A program made the position numbers and the translations under genes. DNA of 64,000 bases from Neostapfia colusana (Eukaryota; Streptophyta; Magnoliopsida; Poales; Poaceae): NCBI GenBank assembly GCA_030760725.1, contig JASWHV010000013.1:39218699-39282698 (forward strand), read 5' to 3'. Shown in pieces: positions 11,220 through 23,025 of this stretch. The notes below the pieces were generated by a model. That model was not told the origin of the DNA and did no database searches. It was given only the letters and a program-made list of their open reading frames with translations. Every line of letters begins with the position of its first letter. Within the stretch, counting starts at the first letter, position 1.

Positions 11220-11623
11220 AACCATCCAACATCCGGTCTACTTCATCAGAGAGGTCCTCTACGATGCCAAGACACGGTATCTGGAGGTGCACAAGCTGCT
11301 CTATGCAGTCCTCGTTGCTTCACGGAAGCTGCGCTACTACTTCTAGGCTCACAAGATCTCAGTGGTTACCTCATACCCGCTGAGAACCGTCCTCCATAGC
11401 CCCAACGCAACCGGAAACATAGCCAAATGGCTTGCGGAGCTGGCGGAGTTCAATATGGACTTCTTACCGCGCCATGTGGTGAAGAGCCAGGCGCTAGCTG
11501 ACTTCGTGGCAGAGTGGACACCACCACCATGCCATCCAGGAGGCCAAGACATTGGTAGACCAGAGCCCAGAGCTCCGGTCTTCACTAGGCCTTACTGGAC
11601 TCTCTTCTTCGACGGCGCCTCGT
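11220..11623 (+). pseudogene. Element D: first (retroviral-type) RNase H and linker, interrupted
   Basis: The plus strand encodes the blocks PVYFIREVLYDAKTRY, LLYAVLVASRKLRYYF, a TAG at 11344-11346, then AHKISVVTSYPL and KSQALADFVAEWT. These are the later part of the gypsy RNase H and the linker to the second RNase H. The sequence WTLFFDGAS (11598-11624) starts the second RNase H and is broken at 11628 by a solo LTR; the continuation is at 15035. Confidence 0.8.
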
Positions 11624-12012
11624 GGAAGTGTAACACCCCAAAACCTGTTAAGAGGGGAATTTAAAAATTTTTGGACGTATTGCATGTGGTGCAGAAATTG
11701 GAATTCAAATTCAACTCAAAACAGAAAAGAAAAAGAAAAAGAAAAAGAAAAAAACAAAACCCCCGGCCAGTGGGCCAAAACCCACCAGCCGGCCCACCAT
11801 ACCCCCGCGCTAGCCCGCAGCCGCGCGCCCCTTTTCCCTCTCACTGACACGCGGGGCCCGCCGTCATCTTCTTCCTCGCGCGCGATCGGCCGACCCCGGG
11901 ACACCTCTCTCTCCCGAATCAAAACTACCCCCTGAAAACCGCGTTCCCCAGCTGAATTCTGGTCCCGGACGACTCACACTCGATCACAACCGACACACCG
12001 CCCTCCCCCGTC

Positions 12013-12020
12013 TATATAAA
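12013..12020 (+). promoter_or_regulatory. TATA box of the family-C solo LTR
   Basis: TATATAAA in the context CCGTCTATATAAACGCCGGC, 384 bp inside the LTR. The same context is present in the C 5' LTR (18143) and C 3' LTR (31598). Confidence 0.75.
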
Positions 12021-14372
12021 CGCCGGCATCGCCCCGTTTTCCCCACCCGATCAGCTGTTTGTCCTCCCGGTGAGAACCGAAGCTCCGATCACCGTTTTCT
12101 CTCGATCTTTGCTCGGGTTTTCTGATCTAACACGCCGATCCCGTTCCACCACCTCCGGGGAATCACGCAGGTGCAGAAAACTCGGTAGATTTCGCCCTAG
12201 ACACAGCGCCGACGAGCATCGCCGCAATTCCATCTCGGACCTCGTCGCCGACCGTCTTCCAGGACGTCCGAGCTCAAGAAAAACCCCGAGGTGAGATCCC
12301 CGACCTCTCCTCTACCGATCTATGCCATGAAATCCCAGTTTTAGGAGGAATAGACGAAGATCCGAAGTTTTCCGGCGAGATCGCCGCCTCCCGCCGCCGC
12401 GCGCCGCCGGGCAGCGCCGCCCACGCACGGCCAGGGCGACGTGGCCGCTTGTGCGCCGTCTATTTTAAATCGCACGGTAGAATTAAAACCCGCGTGTACC
12501 GGTTCGATGATCTAATCTGAGCCGTCCACTTTAAATCAGACGGTCCACATCAGCCCCGCATTATAAAGGCCAGGATTCTTACGCGCTACCCCCTGGGGAT
12601 CTCGGAAAACATGAGCTAGCCCCGGAAACTTCTGATCTAGCCCCTAGAACTTCATAAATTCATGTAAATTCATTTAAAAATCAGTTTTAGCCCCTGGACT
12701 TAATGAAAATTAGGAAAACCCCTCTGTTATGTGTAGTTAGACCCCTGGAGATTTATGAAACAATATAATAGACCCTGTAGTGGGGTGAGCTTACCTTTTT
12801 AAGCCTATATGATATTAAATTTAGGAATTTGAATATGTGATTAGGATTTAAAATTTAAAAGGTGAGACAAATACATTGTAAATTCAAATTTAAACTCTCC
12901 TGGCACATGGAAAACTTTAGAATGAGTTAAAAGTAGATTTTAAGCTGAAATGAATCTGTTTAATTGATTGTTCACATTTATTAGTTATAGGGACACATTT
13001 TTAGGTTAGGAATTAATTCTGAAAATTGGTAAAATAAATTTAAATTAGTTCACATCAGAGGAGAAGTTCCAAAATATATTATTTAATATTTTGGATCAGA
13101 ACCTATTCTGTTTAGATGATATGCCCTACTATTTTATATTAAAACTCACTTTTAGGCATAAAAAATAAATCTGAAAAATATAGGAAAATAGGTATGCATA
13201 ACTAGAAAAATGATAAATGAAGTCTCCAAATCCAAAGACTTCAGTTTAGGATTTGGTAGAAGATCTGAAAACCCATTTGAAGTAGGAAATTACCTTCCAT
13301 GCAAACTTGGTAGCTAAAGAGTGTATTAAAGAATTTGTTTAAATTGGAAATTCATATATAGTGTGCAAACAGAAATCTGAATACAAAAGTTAGAAATAAT
13401 ATACATATGTTCAATGTGCATGTAGGCCAAAAATCAACACATCTAGAGTAACCACAACACTTAGAAATGTGAATGACTATCATATGTATGTATGTGTGGA
13501 GTGAAAGTGTAAACTATGTCTTATGGATTGTTGTTTTCTTTTGCTATGTGTGTTGGCATGAGTAGAACCTTCCCGAGAGCAAGTTCTTCCCTTCCAAGAT
13601 CAGGACTATCCATTCCCAGAGCAGCAGGAAGAAGGCAAGTGTCCTTGACCATTTTGATCCTATACTAGGATGTGTAGATAGAATTACTTGCATTGTCAAT
13701 TGAAACATGAAACCCATGCTAGGAAGTTTCCCTAGAATTGCATTACCTTGTTTCCTTGTAGCTTGGGTTGGGATTTATTTTATCATGTCATTTATTATTA
13801 TGCTTATTCTTAGCCATGCTTAGAATGGGGTAATTGGGATATGAGATCATCAATTTATTTACCTTACTCTTGAATGAGACATTATGAGTTATGTAGAGGT
13901 AGGGATCGAGGCAAGTTGGATGATTTGGTTGGTGCTGGGTGCACGAGACTCGGGTTTGTGTTTAGTACTTGCCTGGATCCTAAGGACCGGTTCATGGAGC
14001 ATGTAACCTGGCTTTACCGTGCCAACCACATGCTGAGATGGGACAGATTGGCCAATTAATTAGGTGTATCCCCGGCGTAGTATGGGTGTGTTGGATGGTG
14101 CGGGAAATAGGTGTCAGCTGGACTACCATATGAACCGCAAGGCTCAAGAGGGGGCCACTGCAGCGGGGTTGTAGCCTCTTGTATGCTGTTAGGGGTGAAA
14201 CCTTAGTGGGCCCACGCTCGTCAGGAATCCCTTTGTAAAGGCTTCGTAGTGATCTCCTGGCTACACACCTGGGAAGTGTGAATGTGGTTCGTGGCCACTG
14301 GCATAATGGAGATTCTTTTAGTCCACCCGGCAACGGGGGATGAAATCACTACATGTGGGTATAGTGGTGCAA

Positions 14373-14413
14373 ACTCTGCAGAGTCAAAACTGTCATGACA
14401 GCCGTGCTCACAG
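14373..14413 (+). promoter_or_regulatory. Conserved triple-dyad module in U5 (family-C solo LTR)
   Basis: ACTCTGCAGAGT (14373-14384) and CTGTCATGACAG (14390-14401) are perfect 12-bp palindromes and are followed by CCGTGCTCACAG (14402-14413), a one-base decay of the hairpin CCGTG-CT-CACGG seen in the C 5' LTR at 20505. Related LTR families keep the same arrangement. Confidence 0.7.
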
Positions 14414-14674
14414 TTAAGAGCGGCTTGAACTTATTCATTATTAGAGGATGATGACTTTGGAAGTTGTGGATGTTAAGCGGGGAGCTTAACATTTGAAATG
14501 ATGTTATGGTTATTTGATTATGATGATGGGATGGGAGATTAGGACCATTTCACCTATGTAATAATGTAGGTGATTAATAAGCTAAGGTGATAGGTATTAA
14601 TTGCGTAGTGCTTTAACCATGAGTTCAACCTCTCCTTGCTCTAGCCATGCATGACATAACTTTCCCCCACTTGC

Positions 14675-14693
14675 TGAGTACCAACGGTACTCA
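14675..14693 (+). promoter_or_regulatory. Conserved stem-loop near the LTR 3' end
   Basis: TGAGTACCAACGGTACTCA forms an 8-bp perfect stem with a 3-base loop, preceded by CTTGC and followed by AACTTGCAT, 341 bp before the LTR end. Equivalent hairpins stand at about the same distance in the other chromovirus LTRs of the window that extend this far. Confidence 0.7.
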
Positions 14694-15034
14694 AACTTGC
14701 ATATTTTGTTGGTTTATATTGCTGCTCAGGTCAAGAGAATGATGTGGTGTACAGTGACCAAGACTTCGGACCCGAAGAAGGATTCTAGGTTCATGGAGTC
14801 CCCCGGCAACTCCTGTGACGGAGCTCACAAGAATAATATTCCGCTGCTATTTTATTTACATGTTATGAACTTATTATCGTCCATCGAGATATATGCATTG
14901 TAAGACATATTTATATTTGACACCTGGCTTGTAATAAATGATGCTTCACTATTTGTCATCACATGCATGAGAAAATGATCCTGGCATACATGTGACATTC
15001 ACTCGGTTGATCTTCGGAGAAACCAGGTGTGACA

Positions 15035-15512
15035 GGAAGCAAGGTGCCGTAGAGGGGGTTCTGCTAATTACACCAACTGGAGAGCAGTTCAAGTACATGG
15101 CGCGACTTGACTTCAAGGCGACCAACAACATGGCGGAGTATGAGGCTCTCATCTTCGGGTTAAAGACTGCGCTGTCCCTCGGTGTCCAGCAGTTGTTGGT
15201 CAAGGGTGATTCCCAGTTGATCATAAAACAAGTCAAGGGAGAGTGCTGCTGCAAAGACCCACAGATTGCAGCCTCTCTCCTCCAAGTACAGAAGTTGGAG
15301 ATGGACTTCTTATCCTTGGACTTGTGTCATGTTCCCTGCGCCAACAATACAATAGTCGACGACCTGTCAACGAAGGCTTCCACTTGGGTTTCGGTACCTG
15401 AGGGGGTCTTTGAAAGGAAGTTGCCGCAACCTACCGCTTGGCAGGCCGAACCAGGCGAAGGGAGCGGGACCAGCACCTCGAAGCTGACGGTCCTGGTGGC
15501 CATGCTACCATG
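15035..15512 (+). pseudogene. Element D: second (archaeal-type) RNase H, 3' part, truncated
   Basis: This continues the domain broken at 11628: after the target duplication it reads GAVEGVLLITPTGEQFKY, then FKATNNMAEYEALIFGL, VKGDSQLIIKQVKGE and HVPCANNTIVDDLS. The conserved acidic residues of the fold (E in AEYEAL, D in GDSQL, D in VDDLS) are present. Two RNase H domains in tandem identify the Tat lineage. The frame is open until the element stops at CCATG (15508-15512), where E is inserted; integrase of D would lie beyond the nested insertions, off the window. Confidence 0.9.
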
Positions 15513-16165
15513 TGATAGTAGAATTGATCACGAAGTGGGGTCTCACAAACCGATGAACGGTGATGCTGTTCAATGACAGATTGAAACTAAGAATAACCCA
15601 ACCCTATTGTGGCGGTGGCTGCTGAATAAAATGGGGTTAGGGGCGTGCAAGACCCCTGGATGCAACCCTAATGGGCTTCCACACGATATATGGGCCAGCG
15701 GCCCAAAGGACGGTGATGCAGCACCCTGACAGATTCTGGATGTCCACTTGTTTCGCCGATTCCCGTCAACTCAAAAGGAATTTTGAGGTGGGACCGGTTC
15801 CATTAGAATCTTTATGTAATTCTGATTCCAACCATATATAGAACGTCCAAATCTGACTCCGTATGTGTCCGTGGCGTCAATTTTTGTGAAGGCAGCTCCT
15901 AGAATCCGAGGTGGAGCCGAAGTCGAGTTGGGCTTGGACTCCTCCTTGGTGTGGACGTCCTATCTCCTCCTCCTTGACTCCTTGGACTTCTCCAAGCCCT
16001 TGCTGGTCCTCTTCATTGTTCCTAATTAATAAAACAAGCATAGAAACAAGTGTAAGTTCTAAAAAACAATTGACAAGGTTAGAACGTATCTAGAGATCCA
16101 ACCGTCGCGCACGTGCTCCAGTGATCGGTCCTTGTATTGTATGCAAAGAAGATATGTCCTCATCA
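15513..16165 (-). repeat. Element E: 3' LTR (CRM-like)
   Basis: On the minus strand the LTR would begin TGATGAGGACAT directly after the purine tract AGAGGGGGAGGA (16166-16177) and end ACTATCA at 15513, giving TGAT...ATCA termini and a length of 653 bp. The pol frame runs on about 75 bp into the LTR before stopping at 16090. Short LTRs beginning TGATG with pol reading into them are features I associate with centromeric (CRM) chromoviruses. CCATG (15508-15512) is the expected target duplication in D. The lineage is an inference; the boundaries are supported by the D reading frame breaking exactly here. Confidence 0.65.
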
Positions 16166-17770
16166 TCCTCCCCCTCTTGAATTGGAGTTGTCCTCAACTC
16201 AAGCTCATCTTCCTCACCCAAGTATGGTTTTAAATCTGAAATGTTAAATGTGGGCCTAACCCCAAACTCGGGAGGCAACTTAAGTTTATATGCATTGTCA
16301 TTTATCTTTTCAAGAACCATAAAAGGTCCAGCAGCACGTGGCATGAACTTGGACTTTCTCAAATTCGGGAACCTATATTTTTCAAATGAACCCACACCAA
16401 ATCACCGGGTTCCAATTTTACCTCCTTCCTATCTTTACTAGCAGCAATGCAATACTTTTCATTCATTTTTTCAATTGCAACTTAGTAGCTTCATGCAACT
16501 TAAGAATAAATTCAGAACGTTGTGTAGCATCTAAGTTCACAATTTCAGAATGTGGTAAAGGTAGCAAATCAATTGGAGCACGAGGATTGAAACCATATAC
16601 TACCATGAATGGACTTAACTTGGTTGTGGAGTGAATAGACCTGTTATAAGAAAACTCAATATGTGGCAAACACTCCTCCCACAACCTCAAATTATCTTTC
16701 AAAACAGCCCGCAACATAGTAGATAAGGTATGATTAACTACCTCCGTTTGCCCATCAGTTTGTGGATGACAAGTAGTAGAAAACAGTAACTTTGTTCCCA
16801 ATTTATACCATAAAGTTTTCCAAAAGTGGCTCAAAAACTTAGCATCCCTATCAGAAACAATAGTATTGGGAACACCATGCAAACGCACAACCTCATTAAA
16901 GAACAAATCAGAAAGATGTGAAGCATTATCGGTCTTGTGGCAGGGTATAAAATGTGCCATTTTAGAAAAACGATCAACAACCACAAAGACACTATCCCTC
17001 ACCCTCTTTGTTCTAGGCAATCCTAAAACAAAGCCCATTGAAATATCCTCCCAAGGTGCACTAGGAACAGGAAGAGGCATATAAAGACCATGTGGGTGAA
17101 GTCGAGACTTAGCTTTGTTGCATGTCGTGCAACGTGAAACGTAGCCCGCCACATCACGCCTCATTCGTGGCCAAAAGAAGTGAGCAGCCAACACATCCTC
17201 TGTCTTTTTAACACCAAAATGTCCCATCAAACTACCTCCATGCGCTTCCTGCAACAACAAAAGACGAACGGAGCTAGCTGGAACACACAGCTTGTTAGCA
17301 CTGTAGAGAAGGCCTTCACGCAACAGGAATTTTTGTCACGTTCTTCCCTCCCTACAATTGTAAAAAGCATATTTGAAGTCCAAATCAGTAGCATATAATC
17401 TCTTTATGGTTTCCAAACCAAAGATTTTATGAGAAAGTTGGGACAGCATGGTATAACGTCTAGATAAAGCATCGACAATCACGTTGTCTTTCTCTTTCTT
17501 ATGTTTAATGATGTAAGGAAATGACTCTAATACTTCAAAGACTCATGATCTGAATGTATGACAAATTCATTAGATCATAGGTAATGTTGCCAAGTTTGCA
17601 AGACACGTACTAAAGCATAAAGTTCTTTGTCATATGTAGAATAATTCAGCGAAGGACCATGCAATTTTTCACTAAAAAAGCAACAGGTTTACCTCCTTGA
17701 GTGAGCACTCCTCCAATGCCAATGCCGCTTGCATCACATTCAAGCTCGAAGGTCTTCTCAAAATCAGGAA
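16090..17770 (-). pseudogene. Element E: pol remnant, RNase H to integrase (broken, catalytic residue lost)
   Basis: Minus strand, 5' to 3': start of RNase H (FELECDASGIGIGGVL, near 17700-17765), frameshifted RNase H remainder, then an open stretch 17323-16463 with the integrase zinc region (HGGSLMGH...CTTC), core and the HPQTDGQTEVVN block. The first catalytic Asp is replaced by Gly (SMGFVLG where MDF is expected; GAC to GGC), so the D,D,E triad is incomplete. After a frameshift near 16463 the integrase tail (16395-16090) reads RFPNLRKSKFMPRAAGPF and ends GPITGARARRLDL, like CRM-type tails, with no chromodomain seen. The upstream part was displaced by insertion of element C at 17770. Confidence 0.85.
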
Positions 17771-18142
17771 TGTAACACCCCAAAATTCTGTTAAGAGGGG
17801 AATTTAAAAATTTTTGGAAGTACTGCATGTGGTACAGAAATTCAAATTCAAATTGGAATTCAAATTCAAATCAAAACGGAAAAGAAATGGAAAAAGAAAC
17901 CCCCCGGCCAGTGGGCCGAACCCCACCATACCCCCCCCCCACGCCAGCCCACAGCCGGGTGCCTCTCCCTCTCACTGACATGCGGGGCCCGCGTGTCATC
18001 CCTCACCTCTCGCTCGCGCCAACTACCCGGACTCCTCCACGCGCCCGAATCCAAACTACCCCGGAAACCCGCGTCCCCCAGCCGAATTCTGGTCCCGGAC
18101 GACTCCGGCTCGATCCCAACAGACCCGCCGCCCTCCCCCGTC

Positions 18143-18150
18143 TATATAAA
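18143..18150 (+). promoter_or_regulatory. TATA box of the C 5' LTR
   Basis: TATATAAA in the context CCGTCTATATAAACGCC, 373 bp inside the LTR, conserved in the other family-C LTR copies. It would drive the transcript of element C. Confidence 0.75.
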
Positions 18151-20475
18151 CGCCGGCATCGTCCTGTTTTCCCCCCTGATCGGCTGTTTTTCCGCCCGGT
18201 GAGAACCAGAGCTTCTCCGGCCATTTTCTTTCGATCTTTGCTCGGGTTTTCTGATCTAACGCGTCGATTGTGTCCCACCGCCTCCGGGGAGTCACGCAGG
18301 TGCAGAAAACTCGGTGGTTTGTGCTCTAGGCACAGCTCCGACGAGCACCGCAGCGGTTCCACCTCGGACCTCGACGCCGACCGCCTTCCAGGGCCTCCGA
18401 GCTCAAGAAAAACCCCGAGGTGAGATCCCCGACCTCCCCTCTACCGTTCTATGCCATGAAATCCCAGTTTTAGGAGGTATAGACGGAGATCTGAAGTTTT
18501 CCGGCGAGATCGCCGCCTCCCGCCGCCGCGCGCCGCCGGGCAGCGCCGCCCGCGCACGGTCAGGGCGACGTGGCCGCTTGTGCGCCGTCTATTTTAAATC
18601 GCACGGTAGAATTAAAACCCGCGCGTACCGGTTCGGCGATCTAATCTGAGCCGTCTGTTTTAAATCGGACGGTCGACATCAGCCCCGCGTTATAAAGGCC
18701 GGGATTCTTACGCGCTACCCCCTGGGGATCTCAGAAAACACGAGCTAGCCCCGGAAACTTCTGATCTAGCCCCTGGAACTTCAGAAATTCGTGTAAATTC
18801 ATTTAAAAATCAGTTTTAGCCCCTGGACTTAAAAAAATTAGGAAAACCCCTCTGTTATGTGTAGTTAGAACCCTCGAAATTTATGAAATAATAAATTAGA
18901 CCCTGTAGTAGGGTGAATTTACCTTTTTGACCCTATATGATATTAAATTCAGAAAATTGAATATGGGATTTGGATTTAAATTTAAAAGGTGAGGCAAACA
19001 CATTGCAAATTCAAGTTTAAACTTTCCTGGCACTTGGAAAACTTTACAATGAACTAAAAATAAATTTTAGGCTGAAATAAAATCTGCTTAAGTGTAGTTC
19101 ATATTTATTAGATCTAGAAACACATTTTTAGGCTAGGAAATAATTCTGAAAACTGATAAAATAAATTTAAATTAGTTCACAGCAGAGGAGAGGTTCAAAA
19201 GTGTATTATTTAATATTTTAGATCAGAACCTATTCTGTTTAGATGATAAGTCCTACTATTTAAGATTTAAAACTCAATTTTAGGCATAGAAAATAAATCT
19301 GGAAAATAAAGGAAAATAGGTATGCATAACTAGAAGTTAATAAATGGAGTCTCCAAATCCAAAGACTTCAGTTTGGGATTTGGTAGAAAGTCTGACAACC
19401 CATTTGGAATAGGGAATTACTTTCCATGCAAACTTGGTAGCTAAAGAGTGTATTAAAGAATTTGTTTAAATTGGAAATTTATATATATAGTGTGCAAACA
19501 GAAATCTGAATACAAAAGTTAGAAATCATATACATATGCTTAAAAGTGCATGTAGGCCAAAAATCAACACATCTAGGACAACCACAACACTTAGTAATGT
19601 GAATGACCTTTATAGGTATGTATGTGTGGTTTGTATGAAGTGAAAGTGTGAACCATGTCTTATGGATTGTTGTTTTCTTTTGCTATGTGTATGGGCATGA
19701 GTAGAGCCTGCCCCAGAGCAAGTTCTCCCCTTTCAAGACCAGGACTTTCCATTCCCAGAGCAGCAGGAAGAAGGCAAGTGTCCTTGACCACTTTGATCCT
19801 ATGCTAGGATGTGTAGATAGAATTATTTGCATTGTCAATTGAAATATGAAACCCATGCTAGGAAGTTTCCCTAGAATTGCATTACCTTGTTTCCTTGTAG
19901 CTTGGGTTGGGATTTATTTTATCATGTCATTTATTTATATGCTTAGCCATGCTTAGAATGGGATAATTGGGATATGGGATCATCAATTTATTTACCTTAC
20001 TCTTGAATGAGATATTATGAGTTATGTAGAGGTAGGGATCGAGGCACGAGACTCGGGTTTATGTTTAGTACTTGCCTGGATCCTAAGGACCGGTTCATGG
20101 AGCATGTAACCTGGCTTTACCGTGCCAACCACATGCTGAGATGGGGCAGCTTGGCCAATTAATTAGGTGTATCCCCGGTGTAGTATGGGTGTGTTGGATG
20201 GTGCGGGGAATAGGTGTCAGCTGGACTACCATATGAACCGCAAGGCTCAAGAGGGGGCCACTGCAGCGGTGTTGGAGCCTCTTGTATGCTGTTAGGGGTG
20301 AAACCTCAGTGGGCCCACGCTCATCAGGAATCCCTTTGTAAAGGCTTCGTAGTGATCTCCTGGCTACACACCTGGGAAGTGTGAATGTGGTTCGTGGCCA
20401 CTTGCATAATGGAGGTTCTTTTAGTCCACCCGGCAACGGGGGATGAAATCACTACATGTGGGTACAGTGGTGCAA

Positions 20476-20516
20476 ACTCTGCAGAGTCAAAACTGTCATG
20501 ACAGCCGTGCTCACGG
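20476..20516 (+). promoter_or_regulatory. Triple-dyad module in U5 of the C 5' LTR (intact)
   Basis: Three consecutive dyads are intact: ACTCTGCAGAGT (20476-20487), CTGTCATGACAG (20493-20504) and the hairpin CCGTG-CT-CACGG (20505-20516). Confidence 0.75.
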
Positions 20517-21093
20517 TCAAGAGCGGCTTGGACTTATTCATGATTAGAGGATTGATGGCTTTGGAAGTTGAGGATGTTAAGCGGGGAGCTTAACATTGGA
20601 ATTGATGTTATGGTTATTTGATGATGGGTTGGGAGATTGGGACCATTTCACCTATGTAGTAATGTAGGTGCTTAATAGCTAAGGTGATAGGTATTAATTG
20701 TAACACCCCAAAATCCTATTAAGAGGGGAATTTCAAAATTTTTGGACGTGTTGCATGTTTTGCAACAATTTAAATTGAAACTGGAATTCAATTTAAACTC
20801 AAAACAGAAAAGAAATAGAAAAAGAAAAAGGAAAACAGAAAAAAACCGGCCAGTGGGCCGAAACCCACCAGCCGGCCCACCCTGCTCCGTGCCAGCCCGC
20901 AGCCGCGCGCGCCCCCTTCCTCCCACTGACAGGCGGGGCCCGCCAGCCTTTCTTCTTCCTCGCGCCCGCGCCGCGATCGGCCGGACTCTCTCACCCGAAT
21001 CAAAACCGATCGGGAATTCTCGCGTATCCCAGCCGATTTCCGGACCCTCAAGACTCCAGCTCGTTCTAAAACAACCCGCCGCCCTCTCCCGTC

Positions 21094-21100
21094 TATAAAA
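21094..21100 (+). promoter_or_regulatory. TATA box of the nested family-C solo LTR
   Basis: TATAAAA in the context CCGTCTATAAAAACTCC at the position homologous to 12013 and 18143 in the other family-C LTRs. Confidence 0.65.
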
Positions 21101-22638
21101 ACTCCGGCCTTGTCCCGTTTTTCCCACGCGATCCGCCGATTTTACTCCGGTCAGAACCCGAGCCCCTCCGTCGAATTCTGCCCGATCTACGCTCGGGAAT
21201 TCTGATCTAACTCGCTGGTCTTGATCCACCGCCTCCGGGGAACCTCGCAGGTGCAGAAAACTCAGTGGTTTGCGGCTCAAACACAGCGCCGACGAGCCTT
21301 GCCGTGAATTCACCTCGGACCTCGTCGCCGATCGCTTTCCAGGACCTCCGAGCTCAAGAAAACCCCGAGGTGAGATCCCCGACCTCCCCTCCACCGATCT
21401 ATGTCATAAAATCTCAGTTCTAGGAAGAATTCCCGAAGATCCGAAACTCTCCGGCGAGATCGCCGCCTCCCGCCGTCGTGCACCGCCGGGCAGCGCCGCC
21501 CGTGCTCGATCAGAGCGACGTGGCCGCTTGTGCGCCGTTTATTTTAAATCGCACGGTAGAGTTTAAATCCCCGCGTACCGGTTCGATGTTATAATCTCAG
21601 CCGTCTGTTTTAAATCGGACGGTCCACGTCAGCCCCGCGTTATAAAGACTGGAAATCTTACGTGCTACCCCCTGGGGTTCTCGGGAAATAAGAGCTAGCC
21701 CCGGAAACTTCTGATCTAGCCCCTGGAACTTCTGAAAATCGTGTAAATTCATTTAAAAATCAGTTTTAGCCCCTGGACTTAATAAAAATTAGGAAAAACT
21801 CCTCTGTTATGTGAAGCTAGACCCCTGAAAATTGTTAAAATAATATTATAGACCCTGTAGTGGGGTGAGTTTACCTTTTAAACCCTGTTTGATATTAAAT
21901 TTAGGAAATTGAATATGTGGCTAGTATTTAAAATTTAAAAAGTGGGACAAACATATTGTCAAATTTAAATTAAAAACTTTCTCAGTACTTAGAAAACTTT
22001 GGAGTGAGATAAAAATAGATTTTTGGCTGAAATGAATCTGTTTAATTTATTATTCACATTTATTAGTTATAGGGACACATTTTTAAGTGAAGAATAGTTC
22101 TGAAAATTAGGAAAATAAATGTAAAATAGTTTACATCAGAGGAAAAGGTCAAAAATATGTTATTAAATATTTTAGATCAGAACCTATTCTGTTTAGATGA
22201 TGTGTCTTGTTATTTTCATAATAAAGTTCACATTTAGGCATAGGAAATAAATCTGAAAATATAGCAACTAGTAAATGATAAATGGAGTTTCTACCAAAGA
22301 ATTCAGTTTAGGGTTGGTAGAAATTCTGAAGACACATATGGAGAAGGAAAATACCTTTCATGCATACTTGGTAGCTAAAAGGTGTAGTAACTGAATATAA
22401 GGAAATTTATTTAAATTGGAAACTCATTGTGACACCCTCATCTGAGGTGTCAGCATATGTTCATGTTTTATGAAGAAAGAAAACATTCTAAGAAAAGAAG
22501 GAACAGAGACGAGTATCAAAAGGATAGCCAATAAAGCTCTCCGAGAGCGCCGAAGGCAACTTCCACGACCAGCAGACCACGCGGCGTGTTCGGAGCTCAT
22601 CCCCGAGAAGATTGGGAGAGGTCCGACGCTAGACTGGC

Positions 22639-23025
22639 TACGTGGCAGACTCGGGGGTCACCTCCGCATTTGGAAAGAGGTCCGACCCTGTGGAACACGT
22701 GCTGCCCGTGGAGCTAGCCTCTGCGGAATAAGCAAAGGCATTTTTCATAGGATACGTGTCAATCTCGGAGCTCATCTCAGAGAAGTCCGGATCTAATTGA
22801 ACACGTGTCGCCACCGGAGCTTATCTCCGGAAGGTCCGTCGCAGCGAAACACGTGTCGACCTCGGGGCATGTCCCTGAGGGAAGGAGAGCGGAAAGACCG
22901 GCACCCACACGTGGGGTGCACGGAGCTCACCTCCGACGAAGAGGGAGGTCTCGGTCGATTGACACGCGGCACAATCGGAGCTCTTCTTTGCGGAGGAGGA
23001 GATATCAGGCCCGGAAGGACACGTG
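22639..23025. repeat. Phased G-box array in the G-family solo LTR
   Basis: Boxes at 22639 (TACGTG), 22696, 22753 (TACGTG), 22802, 22850, 22908, 22963 (CACGCG) and 23020 are spaced 57, 57, 49, 48, 58, 55 and 57 bp. Each unit also has a CGGAGCTCATCTCCG-like block. The array ends about 190 bp upstream of the TATA box. Confidence 0.8.

Larger units (their letters stand above)
11629..15034 (+). mobile_element. Solo LTR of family C, inserted in D
   Basis: A complete 3406-bp LTR runs from TGTAACACC to GGTGTGACA (near-perfect 9-bp terminal inverted repeat) and is flanked by the 5-bp duplication GGAAG (11624-11628 and 15035-15039). There is no internal element sequence, so it is a solo LTR left by recombination. 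It interrupts the second RNase H of D between WTLFFDGASWK and the continuation at 15040. It contains a TATA box (12013-12020), a donor-like CCGAG/GTGAGAT (GT at 12291) and the conserved U5 dyads and hairpin. Short ORFs inside it are not coding. Confidence 0.95.
17771..20698 (+). repeat. Element C: 5' LTR, first part
   Basis: The LTR begins TGTAACACCCC at 17771, after AGGAA (17766-17770) of E, the expected target duplication. The LTR is split by a nested solo LTR and resumes at 27077-27509; the two parts total 3361 bp, in line with the 3406-bp solo LTR at 11629. It has a TATA box at 18143-18150, a donor-like GAG/GTGAGAT at 18420, and intact U5 dyads ACTCTGCAGAGT (20476-20487), CTGTCATGACAG (20493-20504) and CCGTGCTCACGG (20505-20516). 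Confidence 0.92.

Noticed and set aside
15577..16089. A separate host gene between D and E
   Set aside because: The sequence fits the body of the CRM-like 3' LTR: it starts at the break in D and ends where E pol reads in; no gene structure is visible.
17827..18423. 198-codon ORF in the C 5' LTR
   Set aside because: It spans the TATA box and low-complexity Pro/Arg/Ser sequence, and is not kept in the homologous solo LTR copies.
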